Shown here: piece by piece, positions 1 to 5,860 of the stretch
Numbering within the stretch: the first letter of the stretch is position 1
Layout of the letters: each line of letters starts with the position of its first letter
Source of the DNA: an uncultured Eubacteriales bacterium
GTDB taxonomy: Bacteria > Bacillota > Clostridia > Christensenellales > UBA1242
NCBI GenBank assembly: GCA_949077035.1
Contig: CARUPR010000014.1
Span: 1-11,301 of the forward strand
Direction of reading: 5' to 3'
Length of the DNA stretch: 11,301 bases
Made by a program: the position numbers and the translations under genes
Notes under the pieces: generated by a model
The model's input: only the letters and a program-made list of their open reading frames with translations
Database searches by the model: none
Told to the model about the DNA's origin: nothing

Positions 1-43
1 AAAGAAAACTGCAATCATTTCATTATTAAAATTAAAACAATAA

Positions 44-76
44 AAAAGAAGGCTTGATACTTTTCAGCCCTCTTTT
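44..76 (-). terminator. Intrinsic terminator after the 191-aa gene
   Basis: An 11-bp stem with one mismatch (arms 44-54 and 66-76, 11-nt loop) lies just past the TAA stop at 81. Read on the minus strand it is followed by a T-rich run. It would end the transcript of the 81-656 gene. Confidence 0.7.
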
Positions 77-80
77 ATTT

Positions 81-656
81 TTAATATTTCTTTGTGAAAT
101 AATCTTTACCTGCTTGCCATAAATAAATATCTAGTTGTCTTAAAGTAAAGTCGTTTAACTTATAAAATTCTCTAAATGCGTTTAAAATAGAATAGAACTT
201 TTTGTAATCTCTACAATCTTCATAAGAGAATTTAAAAAACTTATCTTGCTTATTTAAGTGCATTAGCATTTTTGCCACATAACTATCAAATATAGGAAAT
301 TCATTGCCAAGATGATTAACACAATATTTGGTTGCAAAAGAGTATATATTCCTATTTATGCCGTTTTTTGTTTTGTCAGCAATATCATTTACAACAGACA
401 AATCTTTTGCTTTTAATTTTTTATCTATGTTTAGCGAAACAATATACTCGGCTACCTTATATGTATTAAATATATTTGTGCTATAAAAGTCATTGAGTAT
501 ATTAACCTTTAATAAAACTTCGCTAATATCATTATTGTTAGGGTAAAGGGCAAACAACTTTTTTAATGCCTTTTCTTGTTCTACATAGTTTGATTGCGTA
601 TCGCAAAGCATTAAATACTTTTCAACTTCTGCTTTGCATGGCTTTTTTATCTCCAT
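81..656 (-). CDS. Conserved hypothetical protein, 191 aa, possibly DNA-glycosylase-like
   Basis: I do not recognise a named family with certainty. The protein is soluble, with no signal peptide or membrane segment. The most informative part is a helical block around residues 102-126, SFATKYC, then FPIFDSYV, and near the C-terminus a motif LDIYLWQAGKDYF. This pattern (a K-Y-C helix, then PI[FY]D..V, then LD..LW..G) is one I associate with uncharacterised bacterial proteins that seem related to helix-hairpin-helix glycosylases; that link is a weak inference. The start is supported by AAAGGAG about 6 nt upstream of the ATG. A TTGACA / TATGAT promoter (679-708) precedes it and a terminator follows. 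Its single Trp is TGG and the stop is TAA, so it fits the standard code, unlike its upstream neighbour. A terminator separates it from the rep-like gene, so it is probably its own unit. Confidence 0.75.
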   Translation of the reverse strand: MEIKKPCKAEVEKYLMLCDTQSNYVEQEKALKKLFALYPNNNDISEVLLKVNILNDFYSTNIFNTYKVAEYIVSLNIDKKLKAKDLSVVNDIADKTKNGINRNIYSFATKYCVNHLGNEFPIFDSYVAKMLMHLNKQDKFFKFSYEDCRDYKKFYSILNAFREFYKLNDFTLRQLDIYLWQAGKDYFTKKY

Positions 657-678
657 ATATACTCCTTTTATCTATTCA

Positions 679-708
679 ATCATAACATACAACTATATAT
701 TTTGTCAA
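679..708 (-). promoter_or_regulatory. Sigma-A-type promoter of the 191-aa gene
   Basis: On the minus strand TTGACA (708-703) and TATGAT (684-679) are separated by 18 bp. The -10 box lies 22 nt before the start codon at 656. Confidence 0.65.
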
Positions 709-742
709 ACAAAACGAATAAGTGTTTACTATAAATAGATAA

Positions 743-778
743 AAAATAAAAGTAAGTTGTTATACCTACTTTTATTTT
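743..778 (-). terminator. Hairpin terminator after the rep-like gene
   Basis: A perfect 12-bp stem (743-754 with 767-778, arms AAAATAAAAGTA and TACTTTTATTTT) has a 12-nt loop. It lies downstream of the stop at 892 and before the promoter of the next gene. It is AT-rich, so stability is moderate, and it could act in both directions. Confidence 0.55.
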
Positions 779-891
779 GAGTTATTTTATGGCTAACTAC
801 ATTAATTTTAGCCAAGATTATTTGTGTTTTAACAATATAATCATATTTAAGTATTATTTTGTTTATTATCTACCATTGCTATATTAGATGT

Positions 892-1674
892 TTAAAGCCT
901 TTCAACTAGCCTTTGCATAAAATCTTTTTCACTAGGTAAATATATTTTATCCAAATAATATGTTAATTTATTATCATTATTTAAAAAGTAATGCCCATTT
1001 TCAAAAGTATTGTAGTCAAGTACACCAATATATTCTTTGTATTGCTCTTCTAAAATACTATATAATAAGTTGTCGTCAATCTCAAATGCTGGTACATCAA
1101 TATTTTTAATTCCTTGACTTCAAGTTATTATTCTTGCACCTATGGGAAAATAGGTATAAAAGCGATTGCCTTGTTGGATTGTATCATCTTTATATTTGGT
1201 AATATATTTTATTAAGCCTTGTATATTATAGGCATTTTTAATATTGACAAATCCATAACCTCAAAACTTTTTAATATCATGATAACCTATTTTTAATTTT
1301 TCTTCATTCAATAATATTATATGTATGTGGAAAAAGTGGCTTGTGCCTTGCACTTCAATAGCCCTTATATATTTAATATTGTCGCCATAATTCCGCCTTA
1401 TGCTTTTTATAAATTGTTTAAAGGCATTTAGGACTCTGTCAAACTCTATATAATGTTCAAAGGTAAGCGTAATTCATTTAGCAAAATAATTTGTCAAGTC
1501 CAGTTTATATAGTTCATATCTTTTGCGATTGATTGTTCTATTATAATCTTTTCTATCCATATTTAGTTTAGGCTTATCGCTACGCCTTAACCCATTTCAC
1601 TTTTTATCTGCCTTTTCAGTATTAAATTTTTTTGAAACAATAATCATTCCGTTTGCAAATTCAATTTTGTACAT
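892..1674 (-). CDS. Rolling-circle (HUH) replication initiator-like protein, 260 aa, with TGA read as Trp
   Basis: Under the standard code this stretch is broken by four TGA codons (1597-1599, 1474-1476, 1261-1263, 1120-1122; residues 26, 67, 138, 185). With TGA as Trp it is one open frame from ATG at 1674 to TAA at 892, with no TAA or TAG inside and no TGG anywhere. CGGAGGAA lies 7 nt before the ATG. The translation carries the rolling-circle Rep signatures in order: motif I ITLTF (68-72), directly after a TGA; motif II HFFHIH (113-118), where H116-I-H118 is the HUH metal site; motif III YITKY (157-161) with the candidate nicking tyrosine Y157 or Y161. The TGA at 138 falls in F-W-GYGFV just before motif III, where such proteins often carry Trp. 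Closest in style to Rep proteins of small plasmids and filamentous or Spiroplasma phages (ORF2/G2P type), from memory. In a standard-code host only a 25-residue peptide would normally be made. A decayed gene is the alternative, but the intact frame argues against it. Confidence 0.85.
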
Positions 1675-2011
1675 TTTATATTCCTCCGTTTTGTTGAGCA
1701 ATGCTCGTATATAGTTTAGCCTCGCAAGAACATTATTTAAAACTACTTTATATTAATAAAGATTTTAGGTGCTTGTTCTAAAAAATATATAATAATTTTT
1801 ATAAAAATATTTTACTGAAATTGAGAAAATTTAAATTAAACTACAAATTTTAGAAATTTTATATAATTTACACAAGTTGCAACTCAAATTAGGAAAGTTA
1901 CACAAGTTATTTTAAAAAACAAAAGTTAAAATTTCTAGATTAATTAATTAATAAAAAATATTAATTTAAACTCATATGCTACAACCAAATCTATCAATTT
2001 AAAAAAAAGAC
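1675..2011. other. AT-rich non-coding stretch upstream of the rep-like gene, possible origin region
   Basis: I find no gene here in either code. From low to high coordinate it holds the ribosome binding site of the rep-like gene (1681-1688), a small inverted repeat GAGCA-A-TGCTC (1696-1706), a pair of CTTTAT / ATAAAG arms (1747-1762), and two exact 11-bp direct repeats with a palindrome beside the first (see the repeat entry). The rest is nearly pure A/T with runs of TTAATTAAT. Non-coding, AT-rich DNA with repeats next to a Rep gene is what a replication origin looks like, but nick-site identity cannot be told from sequence alone. Confidence 0.4.
1868..1908. repeat. Pair of direct repeats TTACACAAGTT with internal palindrome (iteron-like)
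   Basis: TTACACAAGTT occurs at 1868-1878 and again at 1898-1908, exactly 30 bp apart, about three helical turns. The perfect 10-bp palindrome AGTTGCAACT (1875-1884) overlaps the first copy. The spacing on one face of the helix suits a protein binding site. Function as Rep binding site or origin is inferred only from position near the rep-like gene. Confidence 0.5.
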
Positions 2012-2038
2012 TTGACAATTACCCCCCCCGATTATAAT
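2012..2038 (+). promoter_or_regulatory. Consensus promoter with an 8-C tract in a short spacer (phase-variation candidate)
   Basis: TTGACA (2012-2017) and TATAAT (2033-2038) are both perfect sigma-A boxes but only 15 bp apart. Eight consecutive C residues (2022-2029) fill over half of the spacer. In this AT-rich window there is no other C or G run of this length. Change of tract length by slippage would move the spacing toward or away from the 17-bp optimum. The -10 box lies 24 nt before the ATG of the DUF4116 gene. Confidence 0.75.
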
Positions 2039-2062
2039 AGAAGTATAGATAGGGAGGTAAAA

Positions 2063-2740
2063 ATGGATTTAGAAAAGCAAAATCTAATAAAAAAGATAAA
2101 TAATGGCTTAAGTTTAAAAGATGTTCCAGAAATATATAGAGATGATGATGAAGTGGTTGCAGCCGCCGTCATACTAAATGGAATGGAACTTCAATATGCC
2201 TCTGACAGGCTTAAAGATAATGGGGATATTGTTTTTAGCGCTGTTTTCAACAATGGTCTTGCTTTGCAATTTGCCTCTGAAAGACTTAGAAATTTAGATA
2301 CTTTTGTTTCAACAGCTGTTGAAAACAATGGTTTGGCACTTGAATTTGCTTCTGATAAACTTAAAAATGACATAAACATTGTCTTGAATGCCGTCAACAA
2401 CAATCCTGACGCACTTAAATTTGCTTCTGAAAAATGGCAGAAAAATCCAGTGCTTCAAAATGCAAACAAAGAAGTAATTGAAACTCTCAACAACCTTTCT
2501 TATGAACTTAAAAATTTTGAATATCTTCCATTAGAATATTTTGAAAAGGAAAATCAAGAAATATTAGATTTTGCAATGGATATTGTTGAAAATGTTTTGC
2601 AAAATAAACCTACCGATGCATTCCATATAGTTTATAGAAAAGAAATTTATGAATTGGTTGAAAAGACAATTCAAGACAAAACCAAAGAGCTTGAAGAAAA
2701 CGCTAAGGCAAAAGACGATTTAAATATTGAAATGGCTTAA
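2063..2740 (+). CDS. DUF4116 repeat protein, 225 aa
   Basis: GGGAGG (2052-2057) lies 5 nt before the ATG at 2063. A TTG at 2012 in the same frame is really the -35 box, so I reject it as a start. After a short N-terminal region the protein has four tandem helical repeats of 24-25 residues, about 29-51, 52-76, 77-101 and 102-125. Each follows the pattern D..[IV]V..AV..NG.AL.[FY]AS..L, with NGLALQFASERL as a typical core. This is the DUF4116 repeat pattern. The C-terminal 100 residues are a different helical region ending in a charged, coiled-coil-like tail (about 195-220). There is no signal peptide or membrane helix, so it is probably cytoplasmic. The molecular role of DUF4116 is unknown to me; repeat helices suggest protein binding. 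The gene stands alone with its own promoter and terminator. Its promoter carries a poly-C tract that may switch it on and off. Confidence 0.85.
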   Translation: MDLEKQNLIKKINNGLSLKDVPEIYRDDDEVVAAAVILNGMELQYASDRLKDNGDIVFSAVFNNGLALQFASERLRNLDTFVSTAVENNGLALEFASDKLKNDINIVLNAVNNNPDALKFASEKWQKNPVLQNANKEVIETLNNLSYELKNFEYLPLEYFEKENQEILDFAMDIVENVLQNKPTDAFHIVYRKEIYELVEKTIQDKTKELEENAKAKDDLNIEMA

Positions 2741-2779
2741 TATTTTAAATATTGCAATTTAATTTTAAAAATAAAAATC

Positions 2780-2813
2780 AAAAAAGACATATAACTAAAT
2801 ATGTCTTTTTTTT
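2780..2813. terminator. Bidirectional terminator between the DUF4116 gene and ypeB
   Basis: GACATAT (2786-2792) pairs with ATATGTC (2799-2805) around a 6-nt loop, flanked by six A on the left and eight T on the right. It lies between convergent genes and has a T-tract in either reading direction, so it can serve both the DUF4116 transcript and the spoIIR-sleB-ypeB operon. Confidence 0.85.
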
Positions 2814-2889
2814 AGAAAGGTAAGATAGGCATAAACATTAAAATACTTTATATCTATTTTTAATAAATATTAAAGACTTCAAAATTAAT

Positions 2890-4296
2890 TTACATCAACA
2901 AATTACCATCATCTGTTTCAATGACCTTAAGCACATTTTCAAGATTGCCATCGGCAGCATTGAAATAGAAATAATATGTGCTGTTTTCATTGTCTGCCTC
3001 AACTTCAACGCATACAACTTCACGATTATAATCAAGCGGCGAAAGGACCACCCTTGCTTGAACAATCTCAAAGTTTGAAGGCACTTTGCCTTTAGCATCA
3101 GACAATGTCAAGCTGCCCTTTGATAGTTTTCTATCTGTATGGTTTGTAAAATATGTTGTAGCATCATAACCAACAATGGTGCCCGAAGTCATATTGACTT
3201 TGACTTTTACAAGGTCAGGATAAAGAATTATACCACCCACCTTTGGTGCAATATTGAGATATAAATCATTTTCAATACTGTCACTCCAAACAACTTCTGC
3301 ATCTTCTATGCCGTTGTCGGTGGCAAACTTAATTGCAATATCTTTTGCACCATCTTTATCAATGCTGTTTGCACCATCCTTGCCAGTCCCGCTTATTGTC
3401 AATATGTTTCCGCCAATCTTGGTCACCTGAACAAACAATCTTTCGCTTTCTGAGTTTGTCACACGGAAGTTGAAAGTTTCAAATCTGCCATTTGTTTCAC
3501 CTTCATAAGCTATGTCTGTTGCAACTTTAAAATGCTTTCTGACATTTTCACTAGCCTGCGATTTTGTAACCGCCTGCCCTGTAAGTCCCTTGACCTTGCT
3601 CTCAACAACCGAGTCAGAGAAAGGCCCATCATAAATCATAGTTGGATATTCTATATCATTATTTTTCAAGGAATTTAAACTTTTTGTAAAATCATTTACA
3701 TCCTCTCGCACATCAAGACTTCTATCAAGAATTGAATAACCATTATTCAACTTGTTCTCAAAATCATTGAGCCTTAATTTCAAATCCATAACACTTTTAT
3801 GTATTTTTTGAAGGGTATCAATTTCTCCCTGGCTGAGAGTTTCACCTCTTGCCATCTTTTCGGCCAAAGTGGATGTATAACCAGAAATTTGATTTACAAG
3901 CTTGGTTGTATCTTGAATTTCACTTTGAGAAAGAGGAAGCTGTGAAACAGAAATTTCTGCTTCGCTGGCATTTTTAGATGCCTCTAAAAGAAGTTTTCTT
4001 TGATAAACCGACCCACTTTGTGATGAAAGTGTCTTTGAAATTTTGTTTTCAAGATTATTGACACTGTCAAGAAGGTTATAGAAATTGTTATTGTAAACAT
4101 TTTCAAGATTGGTCTTATAGTTCATTGCATTATGCTCACTTATCCCAACACCAATGCCAAGTCCAATTGTGGAAAGAGCAAGCACGCCTGTTGCAATTGA
4201 CAGACCAATTATAGCACCATTTTTTCTTTTGTTTTTTCCCTTTTCATTTGCAAGAGCACTCTTTTTGCTCTCGCCTTTTTGATTCATTTCACTCAT
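2890..4296 (-). CDS. ypeB: Spore germination protein YpeB, 468 aa
   Basis: YpeB is the partner of the cortex-lytic enzyme SleB; in Bacillus each is needed for the other to be incorporated or stable in the dormant spore. The protein has a basic N-terminal stretch (KGKNKRKNG), one membrane helix at about residues 28-52, a long helical region (about 60-215) and a C-terminal half of PepSY-like alpha/beta units, for example around DGAKDIAIKFATDNGIEDA and LTLSDAKGKV. Length is close to the roughly 450 residues usual for YpeB. The ATG at 4296 has AAGGAG 6 nt upstream, which favours it over a second ATG at 4287. It starts 15 nt after the sleB stop, so it is the last gene of the operon. In other spore formers sleB-ypeB is transcribed late in the forespore under sigma-G; I see no separate promoter here. 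Confidence 0.93.
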   Translation of the reverse strand: MSEMNQKGESKKSALANEKGKNKRKNGAIIGLSIATGVLALSTIGLGIGVGISEHNAMNYKTNLENVYNNNFYNLLDSVNNLENKISKTLSSQSGSVYQRKLLLEASKNASEAEISVSQLPLSQSEIQDTTKLVNQISGYTSTLAEKMARGETLSQGEIDTLQKIHKSVMDLKLRLNDFENKLNNGYSILDRSLDVREDVNDFTKSLNSLKNNDIEYPTMIYDGPFSDSVVESKVKGLTGQAVTKSQASENVRKHFKVATDIAYEGETNGRFETFNFRVTNSESERLFVQVTKIGGNILTISGTGKDGANSIDKDGAKDIAIKFATDNGIEDAEVVWSDSIENDLYLNIAPKVGGIILYPDLVKVKVNMTSGTIVGYDATTYFTNHTDRKLSKGSLTLSDAKGKVPSNFEIVQARVVLSPLDYNREVVCVEVEADNENSTYYFYFNAADGNLENVLKVIETDDGNLLM

Positions 4297-4311
4297 TTCT
4301 TGCTCCTTATA

Positions 4312-5010
4312 TTACACTGCAAACACATGTTTGCCAATTGTAACAACAGTTTTTCTTGACCATATCCAAGAGCTTGTTGCAGTCCTTGGATTATAGTAAT
4401 AAAGACAGCCATATGTTGGGTCCCAGCCATTAAGTGCGTCTTGTGCCGCCTTATATGCAGTTGAATTTGGTGCAAGGTTTATTTGACCATCGTCAACAGC
4501 AGTAAAAGCATAAGGCTGATAGATAACACCAGCGATTGTGTTTGGGAAAGATGAACTTCTCACCCTGTTTAAAATTACAGCCGCAACAGCAACTTGACCT
4601 GTATAAGGCTCACCTCTCGCTTCTGCATGAACACACTTTGCAAGAAGATGAAGGTCATTTGATGACTGAGAAGAACCAGTGCTTGACCCTTTTATTGTCA
4701 TGCCAAGTGCGGCAGCAGTTTTTGGTCCCACAATACCATCGACAGTAAGACCATTTTTTCTTTGAAAGCTTTTTACAGCAGCCTTGGTCTTTGCACCATA
4801 AATGCCATCAACCGAACCTGTATAATAGCCCCATCGTTTAAGTTTTGTCTGAACAGTTTTGTTTTCAGCAGTGGTGAGCGCATCAAGCACCGCACTTTGC
4901 TGACTATTATCATTTGCATTTACAACATGAGAGGCTGTAAGACCAATCCCGGTAAATGTGACAGCAAAGATGAAAACAAGTGACAAAACGATAAAAAGTT
5001 TTTTCTTCAT
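4312..5010 (-). CDS. sleB: Spore cortex-lytic enzyme SleB, 232 aa
   Basis: SleB is a lytic transglycosylase that cleaves muramic-lactam-containing cortex peptidoglycan when the spore germinates. The N-terminus is a signal peptide (MKKKLFIVLS, hydrophobic to about residue 26). A peptidoglycan-binding domain (PG_binding_1) spans about 48-103, with W60-GYYTGSVDG and FQRKNGLTVDGIVGPKT. A Ser-rich linker (109-118) leads to the Hydrolase_2 catalytic domain (about 122-231). This has the CVHAEARGE motif, where E130 is the likely catalytic acid, then AVAAVILNRV and the GCLYYYNP block. At 232 residues it is shorter than the roughly 300-residue Bacillus SleB, mainly in the linker. Its ATG overlaps the spoIIR stop in TAATG, and its GGAGG ribosome binding site lies inside the spoIIR coding end, so the two are translationally coupled. 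ypeB follows 15 nt later. Confidence 0.95.
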   Translation of the reverse strand: MKKKLFIVLSLVFIFAVTFTGIGLTASHVVNANDNSQQSAVLDALTTAENKTVQTKLKRWGYYTGSVDGIYGAKTKAAVKSFQRKNGLTVDGIVGPKTAAALGMTIKGSSTGSSQSSNDLHLLAKCVHAEARGEPYTGQVAVAAVILNRVRSSSFPNTIAGVIYQPYAFTAVDDGQINLAPNSTAYKAAQDALNGWDPTYGCLYYYNPRTATSSWIWSRKTVVTIGKHVFAV

Positions 5011-5546
5011 TATTTCCTCCTAGTATACACTTTTAATTTTTCCCAAATTTTCGAAATATATACTATATTGGCAGAATTTGACGAATTTGTGAAACAAAAT
5101 GCAGGATAAACAAGGCACCACCAGTTGTCACCCTCACCACTTCCAAGTCTTAATATAAGTGCATCATAAAACCCCTCTTCAAGGGTAAGATTGTCATAAA
5201 CTCTTGTTGGGAAATATTCATTATCAATTTGAGCTTTGCAGCCATAAGAATAACCATTTTTTTGTAAAACCTCATTTGCAACTTCTTCTATTAAACTAAA
5301 ATTCTCGCTCATAACAATCTTTGCCTCTTCAAAATCATCAATGTCGGCAAGAAGAGGGATAAGAGCATCAACAACTGCATCTTTGACCTTATACTTGACA
5401 TTTTGGTCGGCCTGCGAATTTGAATTTGCTCGAATATGTATTCTCAAATATTCAGTGCAAACAGAATTGTTTAAACCACCCATTGGACAAAATACCAAAA
5501 TTAGCACAATTCCAATCACAGACAAAACGCCCAAAACATATTTCAT
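5010..5546 (-). CDS. spoIIR: Stage II sporulation protein SpoIIR, 178 aa
   Basis: SpoIIR is made in the forespore, secreted into the intermembrane space, and triggers SpoIIGA to process pro-sigma-E in the mother cell. The N-terminus is a hydrophobic signal or anchor (about residues 2-22). The family hallmark follows: YLRIHIRANSNSQADQNVKYKVKDAV, seen here as IRANSNS then DQ-VK-KV-DA. The C-terminal block GDNWWCLVYPAFCF is also typical. At 178 residues it is shorter than the Bacillus protein (over 200), the tail after the WWC motif being brief. The ATG at 5546 is preceded by AGGTGAG. It is first in an operon with sleB and ypeB, which overlap or nearly abut it. In Bacillus spoIIR is a sigma-F gene and is not joined to sleB; the linkage here is notable. 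I found no convincing sigma-F promoter in the 300 bp upstream. Confidence 0.93.
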   Translation of the reverse strand: MKYVLGVLSVIGIVLILVFCPMGGLNNSVCTEYLRIHIRANSNSQADQNVKYKVKDAVVDALIPLLADIDDFEEAKIVMSENFSLIEEVANEVLQKNGYSYGCKAQIDNEYFPTRVYDNLTLEEGFYDALILRLGSGEGDNWWCLVYPAFCFTNSSNSANIVYISKIWEKLKVYTRRK

Positions 5547-5763
5547 TTCTCACCTACCTTGATTTAATTGTTGACATTAAAAAATATATAGAATAAGAAA
5601 AAGATACCATTTTCTTGCTTTTTTTGTCGATTGATAAACAAGGTAAAATATCAAATGCATAAATCATCATGCTATTTACACACTATTTTTCTTGGCAAAT
5701 AAAAATAATATGACTAAATAAAATTAATCTTATATAATTTAAACTAAAAGTATCAAATAACTA
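5547..5763. other. Non-coding leader region upstream of spoIIR
   Basis: The gap between the SPOCS-LysM stop and spoIIR is 314 bp without a gene. This part should hold the promoter of the spoIIR operon. GTTTA on the minus strand (about 5639-5635) resembles a forespore sigma -35 element, but the sequence 16 bp further on matches the -10 consensus poorly, so I do not call a promoter. The remainder is AT-rich with no strong hairpin. Confidence 0.4.
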
Positions 5764-5815
5764 AAAATTTAAACACGAAAATTTAAACACGAAAATTTAA
5801 ACACGAAAATTTAAA
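5764..5815. repeat. 14-bp tandem repeat, 3.7 copies
   Basis: The unit AAAATTTAAACACG occurs three times exactly (5764-5777, 5778-5791, 5792-5805) and then as the first ten bases (5806-5815). It lies directly beyond the terminator of the SPOCS-LysM gene. Identical units suggest recent expansion by slippage. No function is visible. Confidence 0.95.
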
Positions 5816-5847
5816 AAATAAAAAAACCACCTGAAAAGATGGTTTTT
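5816..5847 (-). terminator. Terminator of the SPOCS-LysM gene
   Basis: AAAAACCA (5822-5829) pairs with TGGTTTTT (5840-5847) around a 10-nt loop. On the minus strand the hairpin begins 13 nt after the stop at 5861 and is followed by a T-rich run ending near 5816. Confidence 0.85.
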
Positions 5848-5860
5848 ATTTGTTTTAAAT

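Noticed and set aside
892..1674. Selenocysteine or an ordinary pseudogene as the reason for in-frame TGA
   Set aside because: Four TGA with no TGG, no TAA or TAG inside, no frameshift and intact catalytic motifs do not fit random decay. Several selenocysteines in a Rep protein would be without precedent known to me.
2012..2062. TTG start for the DUF4116 gene, giving 17 extra residues
   Set aside because: The TTG is part of the -35 box and the added residues would be encoded by the -10 box and ribosome binding site. The ATG at 2063 has a perfect GGGAGG.
5600..5640. Sigma-F promoter for spoIIR
   Set aside because: A GTTTA element is present but the -10 region 16 bp on has several mismatches to the consensus, too weak to call.
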